A program made the translations under genes and the position numbers. Positions 25,104 to 33,206 of a stretch of DNA of 64,000 bases are shown piece by piece. The first letter of the stretch is position 1, and every line of letters starts with the position of its first letter. The DNA is taken from the NCBI RefSeq assembly GCF_029382225.1, contig NZ_JARLTC010000021.1:124001-188000 (forward strand). The letters are read 5' to 3'. This DNA is from Spongiactinospora sp. TRM90649 (GTDB lineage Bacteria; Actinomycetota; Actinomycetes; Streptosporangiales; Streptosporangiaceae). The notes beneath the pieces were generated by a model. It was not told where the DNA came from, made no database searches, and saw only the letters and a list, made by a program, of their open reading frames with translations.

Positions 25104-26339
25104 CTAGGTCACCAGGAGAAGGGCCAGACCGCCGAGGGTATAGCCGACCATGAGTAGGAACAACGGAATCTGCCGCGAAACCGCCTGACCAGCCGAAAAC
25201 AGACGTAGGGCTCGATCGTGCGCGGCAATCACTCCCAACACATGCCCTACGATGATCGCGATCACCTGCACCGTGGCGATCGTGGCGGGGGTCACCACAG
25301 TGTCGTCGGGTTTCGCGTCGACGCCCAGGGCCAGGATGACCGCCCGCTGTCCGTCGATCACCAGGAGCGAGAAGTAGTGCGCGACCAGGTAGCCCACCGC
25401 GACCGGGACCAGCGAGTGCGCGAACTCCGTGGTCCGTCCCGCGCACACCAGGTACAACCCGGCCACGACGCCGATCGTGCCGAGCAGGCCCAGCGTTCCT
25501 GTTAGGGTTGGCCCGAGTGATCCACTCTGCAGCAGATCCGCCCACGCCGGGGCGCTCGACAGCCCGTCATAAGCGGTGCCACCGAGCAGCACGCACACCG
25601 TCGCCACCAGGCCACGTTCACCCGGCAGCGCGGAAAGTCCGCTGAACGGCCCGCGCAGCACCAGGCGTCCGTCCGACCGGCGGCCCAGCGGCGAGAGCGC
25701 GCCCGCCAGCGCGGAGTAGACCTCGAAGGCGTCGGCCCGGTCCAGCCAGGCCGTGCCGTACACCGCGACCCCGGCCAGGTGCGCCACGGTGTAGACCGCG
25801 CCGAAGACCATCAGGGTGGACGTCGCGGCGGGCTCCGGCCAGACCAGCTCCATCCAGGTGAACGCCAGCAGCCCGGCCGTCGCGGGCAGCAGGCCGAGGC
25901 GCTCCGGCAGCGGCCGGGGCGGACGCCGCCACATCGCCCGCACCAGCGGCACGACCGTGCGCAACGGGTTGACCAGCCGCCATACCGGCCCGAAGACCAG
26001 CGAGACCGGCGCCAGCCCGACCCAGAACACGATGTAGACCAGCCAGGGCGCCGGATTGCGCGCCGGGTCGGCGGGCCCGGCGACCAGAAACCACGTGATC
26101 ATGGCCGCCGCCGCCAGGCCGCCCGCCCGCAGCACCCCGCGAACCGCGCGCGAGTCCGCCGCCCGCTCCAGGAACGGCACCGGCCGCCCGGCCGCCGCGC
26201 CCCGGAACCTCGGTTCCCGCCACAGCACGGCCAGGCCGAGGAACGACACGAACAGCGCGGCCAGCGCGGCGGCGAAGGCGTAGAAGACCGGAATCGGCAG
26301 GTCGATCCGCGTGCCGATGCCGTGCGCGAGAACCTCCAC
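25104..26339 (-). CDS. polytopic membrane protein of beta-helix/cupredoxin operon
   Basis: 411 residues with about ten predicted membrane helices (for example VFYAFAAALAALFVSFLGLA, WLVYIVFWVGLAPVSLVFGP, IATVQVIAIIVGHVLGVIAA). No transporter signature recognised. A His-containing segment VAHYFSLLVIDGQ and a conserved-looking EVLAHGIGTRIDLPIP start might matter for metal handling but this is speculative. It is the third gene of a tight leftward set: only 3 bases separate it from the upstream cupredoxin-like lipoprotein gene. The neighbours suggest a job in export, assembly or electron transfer at the membrane; function unknown. Confidence 0.75.
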   Translation of the reverse strand: MEVLAHGIGTRIDLPIPVFYAFAAALAALFVSFLGLAVLWREPRFRGAAAGRPVPFLERAADSRAVRGVLRAGGLAAAAMITWFLVAGPADPARNPAPWLVYIVFWVGLAPVSLVFGPVWRLVNPLRTVVPLVRAMWRRPPRPLPERLGLLPATAGLLAFTWMELVWPEPAATSTLMVFGAVYTVAHLAGVAVYGTAWLDRADAFEVYSALAGALSPLGRRSDGRLVLRGPFSGLSALPGERGLVATVCVLLGGTAYDGLSSAPAWADLLQSGSLGPTLTGTLGLLGTIGVVAGLYLVCAGRTTEFAHSLVPVAVGYLVAHYFSLLVIDGQRAVILALGVDAKPDDTVVTPATIATVQVIAIIVGHVLGVIAAHDRALRLFSAGQAVSRQIPLFLLMVGYTLGGLALLLVT

Positions 26340-26342
26340 CGA

Positions 26343-26744
26343 TCACCGCACCGCGAGCTGGGTCAGCAGGAGCCCCGACTCATGGGTCTCCACCTCGAAC
26401 ACGCCCGTGCGGTCCGCGACGAACGTGACGGTCAGCGGCTTCCCGGGGACGAGCTTCCCTCCCACGTCGAACCCGTGCACATGGACCTCGTCGGCCCGGT
26501 CGGAGGTCACCGACAGGCTCACCCGCTCCCCCACCTTCACCTCAAGGCGGCCGGGCGGCGGCGCGACCCGGCCGTCCCGCACGGCGATGTTCGCCAGCGG
26601 CAGCTCCTCCCCGGCCGGTCCGGACGCCGTCGCGTGCGACGACCCCGGCGGGTGGTGCCCCTCGGAGATCGGCCCGCAGGCCGCCGTCAGCGCGACGGCC
26701 AGCAGCGCCATGGCGACCGTCCGCGTTCCGCCCAGGCAGATCAC
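26343..26744 (-). CDS. cupredoxin-like lipoprotein
   Basis: 133 residues from GTG 26744, which overlaps the previous stop by 4 bases. The start is a lipoprotein signal: TRTVAMALLAVALTAACGP, with the lipidated cysteine in the AAC box. The mature domain is a small beta-sandwich of cupredoxin style (KVGERVSLSVTSDRADEVHVHGFD, PLTVTFVADRTGVFEVETH). HVHGF and the late ETHESG supply His residues, but the classic Cys and Met of a type 1 copper site are not both obvious, so copper binding is possible rather than shown. Anchored outside the membrane; operon partner of the beta-helix and polytopic proteins. Confidence 0.75.
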   Translation of the reverse strand: MICLGGTRTVAMALLAVALTAACGPISEGHHPPGSSHATASGPAGEELPLANIAVRDGRVAPPPGRLEVKVGERVSLSVTSDRADEVHVHGFDVGGKLVPGKPLTVTFVADRTGVFEVETHESGLLLTQLAVR

Positions 26745-28765
26745 GCCGGGGCCTCCGCCGTCCTTGTAGGTTCCCGGTGGGCCAGCACGACGACCGCCCA
26801 CAGCACCCACACCACCGACACCAGCCCGCGGATCCAGCCGGGACCGAGCGGCAGCAGCGGCAACATCAGCACCGCCTTGTCGAAGGCGTCCACCAGGGCC
26901 AGCGCCCCGACGGCCACCGTCGTCCAGCCGAAGGCCGCCCGCGACCGCCGCAGCGCCAGCCCCGCGGCCACCCACCCGGCACCGGTCAGCACCAGCGCCA
27001 CGGCGGGCAGCACGGTGTGGTCGTACGCCACGGCGGGCACGTCCAGCGCCAGCCCGGCGAGCACGGCGACCGCGCCGAGCGTCCCGAGGACCGACCCGCG
27101 CAGCCGGCGCCACCACAGCAACCCGGTCACCAGCCCGAGGAACACCGACAGCCCGAGGGTCACCTGCACGTCCACCCGGCCGAGCCCCGTGGCCCCGAAC
27201 CAGTCGCACCCGGCGGGCACCCGCGCCTCCCGCGCGTTGTACTCCGCGCAGACCATCAGCTTGGCCAGCTTGACCGGCTCGCCGAGCACGCGCCCGGTCG
27301 CGGGCCCGGCCAGTTCGCCCGGACGGCTCCCGCAGACCGGCACCGTGGCCGGGCTGGTCGTGACGGCGTCGGCCTGCCAGCAGTTGGCCGTGCCCTGCCC
27401 GTCCCACCACAGATCGGCCTCGTTCGGCCGGCGCTCCCCCGAAGGGCTCACACCGAGCCGGTTGCCGATGTACGCGTTGTGGTGCGAGGTGTCGAACATC
27501 TTGGCGAGGTCCTCCTCGCCGCGCAAGAACGCCGGGGCGCCGAACAACTGGAAGGCGGCCCGCTCGTGGCCGTGGATCCAGTTGCCGGAGAAGACGTTGT
27601 AGTTGCCCCCGGCGGTCAGGATGCCGGTGCCCGGCGCGGTGCCGATCTGCGGGCACACGACGCCCTGCTCGTAGCCGCGCTCGGCGGGCGGCTTGGCGCA
27701 GGTGCCGTCGCGGATGTACTTGACGTAGTCGGCGTTGTTGTCGCGGATGTCGTTGCGCTCGAACTTGGCGTGGTTCTGCGGCAGGCCCGGGTGGCCGGGG
27801 AAGAGGCTGTCCATCGCGACGCCGGACATGTTCTCGTAGAACTCGTTGTCGTGCGCCCAGACGGAGTCGCCCGCCGTCCCCGAGTAGCCGGTCATGTTGT
27901 GGTGGCTCTTGCAGCCGGTGATCTCGATCGCGTAGCGCCGCACGTCGTGGCCGCGGTCGTCGTTGAGGTCGGAGGCGCTGCCGGGGTAGATGCCGGAGTC
28001 GCCGTTGCCGTACGACTCGCAGTCCTTGTAGAGGCCGTGGTCGGAGGCGAAGGTGAGGAAGCCGTACTCGTCGTTCCACCGGGTGAGCACCCGGTCGATC
28101 ACGAACCCGTCGGTGGCCAGCACGTACAGCGAGTTGAACGTGGTCCGCTGCGCGGTGAAGTTGCGGAAGTAGACGCCGTCGCTCGTGTCCGCCCTGATGG
28201 CGTTGAGCTTGCGGTACCGCGCGTCGATGATCACATCCTGTGGGGCGGCCCCGGTGCCCTCGATCTGCAGGTCGCGCACGCCCATGATGGCGACCAGGTT
28301 CTGGTTGTGCGGGCACTGCCGCTGCTGTTCGAAGGAGAGGATCTGGTAGCCCAGGTCGGACCAGCGCGCCTGGAGCCTCCTGCACGCCTCGGCGGGCTCG
28401 GCCAGGCTCGGCTCCTCCAGGTAGGTGCCCGGCAGGATCCGGATGATCGACCCGGGTCCGCGGACCTGGTCCACCGCCTCCTGGAGGTGGCGGTATCCCT
28501 TGGCCGCGCAGCGTTCGAAGAGCTCCAGGTTGCGCGCCTTGAGATCGGCGGGGAAGACCGCCACGCGGCGCTCGAAGTCCGCCCTGTCGGTCTTGCAGAC
28601 CAATAACTCCGGGCCCTGCGTGCGGAACACGGGGACGCTCCCCGAGCCGTCGGGGAAGGCGACCGGGCGTTCTTCGTGGGCCAGTGCGGTGGAGGCGGAC
28701 AGGAGGAGGACGGCGGCTGTGAGGGTGGCAACGGCGGCGGACGCGAGTCTCCTCGACCAAGGCAT
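26741..28765 (-). CDS. secreted right-handed beta-helix protein with C-terminal membrane helices
   Basis: 674 residues from ATG 28765. Signal peptide (MPWSRRLASAAVATLTAAVLLLSASTALA). Residues about 80-450 show repeated short beta-turns with Asn/Asp/Gly ladders (FVIDRVLTRWNDEYGFL, HGLYKDCESYGNGDSGIY, NEFYENMSGVAMDS, NVFSGNWIHGHERAAFQLF), as in NosD/CASH or pectate-lyase-like parallel beta helices. Eight or more cysteines suggest disulfides. The last about 150 residues hold four or five membrane helices. This soluble beta-helix tied to a membrane block is conserved with the two genes after it only by inference. NosD-like periplasmic roles in metal-centre assembly are a loose parallel; substrate unknown. 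Confidence 0.8.
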   Translation of the reverse strand: MPWSRRLASAAVATLTAAVLLLSASTALAHEERPVAFPDGSGSVPVFRTQGPELLVCKTDRADFERRVAVFPADLKARNLELFERCAAKGYRHLQEAVDQVRGPGSIIRILPGTYLEEPSLAEPAEACRRLQARWSDLGYQILSFEQQRQCPHNQNLVAIMGVRDLQIEGTGAAPQDVIIDARYRKLNAIRADTSDGVYFRNFTAQRTTFNSLYVLATDGFVIDRVLTRWNDEYGFLTFASDHGLYKDCESYGNGDSGIYPGSASDLNDDRGHDVRRYAIEITGCKSHHNMTGYSGTAGDSVWAHDNEFYENMSGVAMDSLFPGHPGLPQNHAKFERNDIRDNNADYVKYIRDGTCAKPPAERGYEQGVVCPQIGTAPGTGILTAGGNYNVFSGNWIHGHERAAFQLFGAPAFLRGEEDLAKMFDTSHHNAYIGNRLGVSPSGERRPNEADLWWDGQGTANCWQADAVTTSPATVPVCGSRPGELAGPATGRVLGEPVKLAKLMVCAEYNAREARVPAGCDWFGATGLGRVDVQVTLGLSVFLGLVTGLLWWRRLRGSVLGTLGAVAVLAGLALDVPAVAYDHTVLPAVALVLTGAGWVAAGLALRRSRAAFGWTTVAVGALALVDAFDKAVLMLPLLPLGPGWIRGLVSVVWVLWAVVVLAHREPTRTAEAPA

Positions 28766-29164
28766 GCCGCAAAGGTAAATGTGACGCGACCTCACGTCTG
28801 CCCCTCGATGCGCAAGTGTGACCTCAAAGCGGCCCGCGATGGCGCCGAATTTCTCCGCGCCGGTCAGGCATGTTCATGAATCAGCCCCGGCCGCCCCTGG
28901 CGCGGCCGAATCGGCACACCGTCATCACGGAGGGACATGACGCCACCGAGATCGGGCTTCTGAATCATTCTGAATCATCATGCATCGGGGATGGCCCGTC
29001 TGGGCGCCAGCACGCCCGGCTGACAGGGCGAAGCGAAGGAGATGTCCGGTCTGCTACTGGTTTGACATCATCGACTCAACCTGATTGAGTGCTACATCAT
29101 TTGGAATCACGCTAAATCAGGTAATCCAATGATGCTTGATTGGGGCAACGCCACGGGGGGCTCG
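28766..29164. other. divergent intergenic region with short AT-richer repeats
   Basis: Separates the beta-helix operon (leftward) from the XRE regulator (rightward). It is more AT-rich than its surroundings, consistent with promoters. A tandem 10-base repeat TTCTGAATCA occurs at 28958-28967 and 28968-28977. Closer to the XRE gene, ATCATTTGGA and a near complement TCCAATGAT flank about 20 bases around 29095-29133, which might be the regulator's own operator. A short open frame at 28870-29088 has no codon bias and is not called. Confidence 0.4.
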
Positions 29165-30049
29165 GTGAAAGACGGAAGCGGTGGCGACGGCGCGGTCCAT
29201 CTGACCAAGCGTCAGCGACTCGCCACCGAGCTGCGGCGGCTCCGCGACCTCGCCGGGATCTCCGGACGCGACCTGGCGCACCGGATCGGCATCAGCCAGT
29301 CCAAGGTGTCGCGGATCGAGTCGGGCACCGTCATTCCGTCGATGCCCGAGGTGACCGCGTGGGCGCAGGCCGTGGCGGCGTCCACCCAGACCCGCGAGTG
29401 GCTGGGCGACCTTACCGAGTCGGCGTTCACCGAGGTGCACACCTGGCGGACGGCACTGCAGCGGCAGGCACACCTGCAGGACGACATCCGGGACCAGGAG
29501 GATCAGGCGCAGATCGTGCGCGTGTTCCAGCCCACCCTGGTTCCGGGTCTCCTGCAGACCGCGGAGTACGCCAGGCGGGTCTTTTCGCTATTCGACCCGC
29601 CGTACTCCGAGAGCGACCTCGCCATGGCCGTCGCGGCGCGCCTGCAACGCCAGCTCGCGCTTTATGAGGAAAGCCGGCGTTTCGAATTCCTCATCACCGA
29701 GGCCGCGCTCAGGTGCCGGCCGGGACCGGTCAAACTGTTGCTCGCACAATTGGACCGGCTGGGCTCATTGAGCACCCTGGAGAACATCTCCATCGGACTG
29801 ATACCGCACAACCGGGAAGCTGTGGTCTGCCCCGCGCACGGGTTCACCGTCTACATCGGCGACGAGAGCGCCGAGGACACCTTCGTGGAGGTCGAGACGA
29901 CCCACGTACGGCTGAACGCGAACGACGCCGAGGACGTCGCCATCTACGACCGCCAGTGGTCGCTGCTGAGCGGAACGGCGATCTTCGACGAGGAGGCCGC
30001 GGAGTTCCTCGCGGCCCTGCGCGCCGAGATTCGCGGTGCCTCGTCTTGA
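29165..30049 (+). CDS. XRE-family regulator with DUF5753 domain
   Basis: 294 residues from GTG 29165, preferred because GGGGGG lies upstream; ATG 29129 would add 12 residues. An amino-terminal XRE helix-turn-helix (RQRLATELRRLRDLAGISGRDLAHRIGISQSKVSRIESG) is followed by the DUF5753/Scr1 domain (VFQPTLVPGLLQTAEYARRVF, RQLALYEES, PAHGFTVYIGDESAEDT). This family is very abundant in actinomycetes and usually pairs with a DUF397 protein, thought to form a regulatory or toxin-antitoxin-like pair. A DUF397 gene lies just downstream, but on the opposite strand rather than in the same operon. Confidence 0.9.
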   Translation: MKDGSGGDGAVHLTKRQRLATELRRLRDLAGISGRDLAHRIGISQSKVSRIESGTVIPSMPEVTAWAQAVAASTQTREWLGDLTESAFTEVHTWRTALQRQAHLQDDIRDQEDQAQIVRVFQPTLVPGLLQTAEYARRVFSLFDPPYSESDLAMAVAARLQRQLALYEESRRFEFLITEAALRCRPGPVKLLLAQLDRLGSLSTLENISIGLIPHNREAVVCPAHGFTVYIGDESAEDTFVEVETTHVRLNANDAEDVAIYDRQWSLLSGTAIFDEEAAEFLAALRAEIRGASS

Positions 30050-30082
30050 CCGCCGTGACCAGGCAGGAAAGTCCGCCCGCCA

Positions 30083-30104
30083 CCCACCCCGCAGCGCGGG
30101 TGGG
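30083..30104. terminator. hairpin between convergent XRE and DUF397 genes
   Basis: CCCACCCCGC at 30083-30092 pairs with GCGGGTGGG at 30096-30104 around an AGC loop, with one bulged C. It sits between the stops of the two convergent genes and could end transcription in both directions. Confidence 0.5.
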
Positions 30105-30144
30105 CAGGTGGCAGGCGTGGTCCCCCGCTGATCTCAAGTGCGGA

Positions 30145-30363
30145 TCACCTCGTCCCGTCGAACTCCCCGGCGTGGACGCATGCGATGAAAGCCGCCCATT
30201 CCTGGCCGCTGAAGTGGAGCACCGGCCCTCCCGGGTCCTTCGAGTCGCGCACCGAAACCCCCTCGTCGCGCATCGAGACCTCGACACACCCGCCACCGTT
30301 GTCACTGGCGGTGGCCTTGAACCATACGGCGCCCTGTCGCCGCTTTTCCTGTGCGGTACCCAT
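30145..30363 (-). CDS. DUF397 protein
   Basis: 72 residues with the DUF397 core: AVWFKATASDNGGGCVEVSMRDEGVSVRDSKDPGGPVLHFSGQEW, in which W-x-K, the GGxCVEV strand and the RDSKDPxGPxLxFSxxEW signature are all present. DUF397 proteins are small, mostly beta, and almost always encoded next to an XRE-DUF5753 regulator, often as many paralogous pairs per genome. Here the pair is convergent. The start ATG 30363 follows AAGGGGAA in the minus direction. Full length. Confidence 0.92.
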   Translation of the reverse strand: MGTAQEKRRQGAVWFKATASDNGGGCVEVSMRDEGVSVRDSKDPGGPVLHFSGQEWAAFIACVHAGEFDGTR

Positions 30364-30478
30364 CGGTTTTCCCCTTCCCTTGTGGGATCTAATGCGGGGG
30401 TCCTTGTGTCGCCCGCTCTGGAAATGAGGATCGAATATCGCGCCGGGCGGTGGCCTGTAGATCGAGAAGGAGCGGGCG

Positions 30479-31345
30479 ATGCGGTTTCGATTGTTGAGTG
30501 AAGTCGATGCTCATCGGGAGGGGGTATGGGTACATCTCGGTGATCGAAAGCAACGACTGCTGCTGGCCGTCCTGCTCCTCGCCGAGGCCCGGCCGGTCTC
30601 CATCGACGAGTTGATCGGCAGTCTCTGGGACGACGAGCCGATCAAGAGCGCGCGCAAGGTCATCCACCACTACGCGAGCGACCTGCGCCGCCACCTGGGC
30701 AAGACCGGTTCCGGGACCTTCCTGCTACCCGAAGGCAAGGGCGGGCTCTACCGGGTCCTGGCCGGGCGTGACGAGGTGGACGTGCACCGGTTCCGCGACC
30801 AGGCTCGGGAGGGGCGGTCGCTGCTGCACCGCGACGACGAGCGGGCCGTGCGGGCGCTGCGGGCGGCGCTGCGCGAGTGGCTGCCCCCTCGGGCGCGGGA
30901 GTGGGACTCCGGCCGCGCGCCGGTGGGCGACCCGCTGACGGGCCTGACCGGCCGCTGGGCGGCGGCAGAGCGGCGCAGCCTGCTCGCCGAGCACCGGGCC
31001 ACGCTGATCTCGTGCCTGGGCGCGGAGCTGCGGCTCGGCCTGCACGAGCAGCTCATCCCCGAACTGGGCGAGCTGGCCGACGCCGAGGCGCCGGACGAGC
31101 AGATCACCGGGCTGCTGATGCTCGCCTACCACCGGGCGGGGCTGCGCGAGGACGCGCTCGCCGCCTTCTCGGCCTACCGGGCGCGGCTGGCGGACGCGAC
31201 CGGGGCAGGTCCCGGTCCCGAACTCGAAGGGTTACGCGGGCGGATCATCCGCCAGGATCCGGACCTCCTGCTGGAGCGTGATTCAGCGGGATTCATCGAG
31301 ATGTCCGCTGATTCCCCGCAGGGGATCACCTATCCGGTCGGCTGA
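30479..31345 (+). CDS. SARP/AfsR-type regulator (wHTH + BTAD)
   Basis: 288 residues. Residues about 1-95 are an OmpR-like winged helix (LGDRKQRLLLAVLLLAEARPVSIDELIGSLWDD, ARKVIHHYASDLRRHLG, RVLAGRDEVDVHRF) and about 100-260 the all-helical bacterial transcriptional activation domain, with TPR-like repeats (LLMLAYHRAGLREDALAAFSAYRARL). SARPs activate secondary-metabolite genes by binding direct heptamer repeats. No biosynthetic cluster adjoins it; the ACP-KS cassette is 20 kb away. Its last 63 bases overlap the end of the leftward GlxA-type gene, so one of the two ends is read in both directions. Confidence 0.88.
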   Translation: MRFRLLSEVDAHREGVWVHLGDRKQRLLLAVLLLAEARPVSIDELIGSLWDDEPIKSARKVIHHYASDLRRHLGKTGSGTFLLPEGKGGLYRVLAGRDEVDVHRFRDQAREGRSLLHRDDERAVRALRAALREWLPPRAREWDSGRAPVGDPLTGLTGRWAAAERRSLLAEHRATLISCLGAELRLGLHEQLIPELGELADAEAPDEQITGLLMLAYHRAGLREDALAAFSAYRARLADATGAGPGPELEGLRGRIIRQDPDLLLERDSAGFIEMSADSPQGITYPVG

Positions 31346-32326
31346 GGCCGCCCGTGTCCGCGCCCGGAACGCGCGGCGATAGTCGCCGGGCGCGACGCCT
31401 AGCCGCTCGGCGAAGTGCCGCCGCAGGTTGGCCGGCGACCCCAGCCCGCTGCGCTCGGCCACCTGGTCGATCGGCAGGTCGGTGGCCTCCAGCAGGTCAC
31501 GCGCCCGGATCACTCTCCGGGCGAGCAGCCAGCGCAGCGGGGTCGTCCCGGTGGCGGCCAGGAAGCGCCGGGCGAAGGTCCGTGGGCTCATCCCGGCCCT
31601 TCGCGCCAGCGCGGCGACGGTCAGCGGGCGGTCGAGGCGTTCGGTGATCCAGTCCAGCAGCGGGCCGAGCGCGTCGCCGTCGGTCTTCGGCACGGCCACC
31701 TCGACGTACTGGGCCTGGCCGCCCGGCCGGTGGGCGGGGGCGACCATGCGGCGCGCGAGCTGGTTGGCGACGTGCGCGCCGAGGTCGGTGCGCACCACGT
31801 GCAGGCACAGGTCCAGGCCCGCCGTACGGCCGGCGCTGGTCAGCACGTCGCCCTCGTCCACGTAGAGCACCGAGTCGTCCACCTGGACCCGGGGGTGCCG
31901 CCGTCGCAGCAGGTCGGCGTACATCCAGTGGGTGGCGGCGCGCCTGCCGTCCAGCAGGCCGGCGGCGGCGAGCGCGAACGCGCCGGTGCACAGCGAGACC
32001 ATGCGCGCCCCCGCCCGCGCCGCCGCGCTCAGAGCCTCCACCAGTTCGGCGGGCACCGGCCGCCCGTCCATGACGCACGCGTACGGCAGCGCGGGCACGA
32101 TCACCGTGGCCGCCTCCGCGACGGCGTCCAGCCCGGCGACCGTGCGCACCTGGAACCCGAACTCGGAGCGGGCCGGAGTGGCGGCGCAGATCCGCAGGTC
32201 GTACCACGGGTCGGCCAGGTCCGGCCGGGGCGGGCCGAACACCTCGCAGGCGATGCCCAGCTCGAACAGCGGCATGTCGTCGATCACGGCGAGGGCGACG
32301 GTGTGTGCGAGGGGGCGTGCGGCCAT
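31283..32326 (-). CDS. GlxA-family AraC transcriptional regulator
   Basis: 347 residues from ATG 32326 (GTG 32335 would add three). An amino-terminal DJ-1/PfpI-like domain (VALAVIDDMPLFELGIACEVFG, VSLCTGAFALAAAGLLDGRRAATHW) carries the nucleophile-elbow cysteine SLCTG but regulators of this class are not thought to be enzymes. Two AraC helix-turn-helix motifs follow (LARRAGMSPRTFARRFLAATGTTPLRWLLARRV and IDQVAERSGLGSPANLRRHFAERLG). It is divergent from the NIPSNAP gene, with 127 bases between, and probably controls it and itself. Confidence 0.9.
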   Translation of the reverse strand: MAARPLAHTVALAVIDDMPLFELGIACEVFGPPRPDLADPWYDLRICAATPARSEFGFQVRTVAGLDAVAEAATVIVPALPYACVMDGRPVPAELVEALSAAARAGARMVSLCTGAFALAAAGLLDGRRAATHWMYADLLRRRHPRVQVDDSVLYVDEGDVLTSAGRTAGLDLCLHVVRTDLGAHVANQLARRMVAPAHRPGGQAQYVEVAVPKTDGDALGPLLDWITERLDRPLTVAALARRAGMSPRTFARRFLAATGTTPLRWLLARRVIRARDLLEATDLPIDQVAERSGLGSPANLRRHFAERLGVAPGDYRRAFRARTRAASADRIGDPLRGISGHLDESR

Positions 32327-32453
32327 GCTCCGCACTCTAGGGCCGCCGGTGGCAGAAAGCGTGCGTATATCGGCCTTTCTGCCACTCGTGTAGGTCTCGG
32401 GGCGGCTGACATGGTGGACCGCGAACGAATCCCCTGTCCGTTATGGAGCACTC

Positions 32454-33188
32454 ATGACCGCTTCAACTGATTCCAGTGCGCACAGCGCCGCCCGTGACGT
32501 GCCGTGGCCGGTGGTCGAGCTGCGGCGGTACACCCTGCACCCGGGCGCCCGCGAGACGATGATCGACCTGTTCGACCGGGAGCTGGTGGAGACCCAGGAG
32601 GAGACCGGCATGCGGATCCTCGGGCAGTTCCGCGACGAGGACGACCCCGACCGGTTCGTCTGGATGCGGGCCTTCCCGGACATGGCCCGGCGTACCGAGT
32701 CGCTGACCGCCTTCTACGTGAACGGCCCCACATGGCGGGTCCACGGCCCGGCGGCCGGCGCCACCATGGTGGACTCCTCCGACGCGCTGCTGCTGCGCCC
32801 GGTGGGCGGGAGCCTGCCGCTGGCCGCCGCCCGCGCGGCGGTGGGGGACGCGGGCGTGCCGGGGAGGCGGATGGCGGCGGCGATCTGCCACCGCGACCGT
32901 CCGGTGGACGCCGGGTTCGTACGGGCCTTCGAGGATCGGGTGCGGCCCGCGCTGGCCGCCGCCGGGGCGGCCCCGCTGGCCTGGTTCGAGACCGAGAGCG
33001 CGCCCAACACGTTCCCGCGCCTGCCGGTGCGGACGGACACGCACGTCTTCGTGTGGTTCACCGCGTGGCCCGATGACCGTCTCCCGGCCGAGTGGCACGA
33101 GGTGGTGGAGACGGAGCTGAGCGCCCGCCTGACCGGGCCGCCGGAGGTGCTGCGGCTGTCCCCGACGGCCCGGTCCCTGCTGCGCTGA
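32454..33188 (+). CDS. NIPSNAP-domain protein
   Basis: 244 residues. The first domain (PVVELRRYTLHPGARETMIDLFDRE...ILGQFRDEDDPDRFVWMRAF) is the ferredoxin-like NIPSNAP/dimeric alpha-beta barrel; a second, less conserved copy lies in the C half (AAAICHRDRPVDAGFVRAF, HVFVWFTAWPDDRLPAEW). Family members are small stress-linked or monooxygenase-like proteins with few proven activities. Divergent from the GlxA-type regulator, its probable controller. The gap to the convergent secreted protein gene is only 18 bases and contains the palindrome CCCGTACGGG. Confidence 0.85.
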   Translation: MTASTDSSAHSAARDVPWPVVELRRYTLHPGARETMIDLFDRELVETQEETGMRILGQFRDEDDPDRFVWMRAFPDMARRTESLTAFYVNGPTWRVHGPAAGATMVDSSDALLLRPVGGSLPLAAARAAVGDAGVPGRRMAAAICHRDRPVDAGFVRAFEDRVRPALAAAGAAPLAWFETESAPNTFPRLPVRTDTHVFVWFTAWPDDRLPAEWHEVVETELSARLTGPPEVLRLSPTARSLLR

Positions 33189-33206
33189 CACGCCCGTACG
33201 GGGGCC

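Noticed and set aside
28870..29088. A 72-codon plus-strand frame upstream of the XRE regulator
   Set aside because: No codon bias or ribosome site, and it overlaps the probable promoter region.
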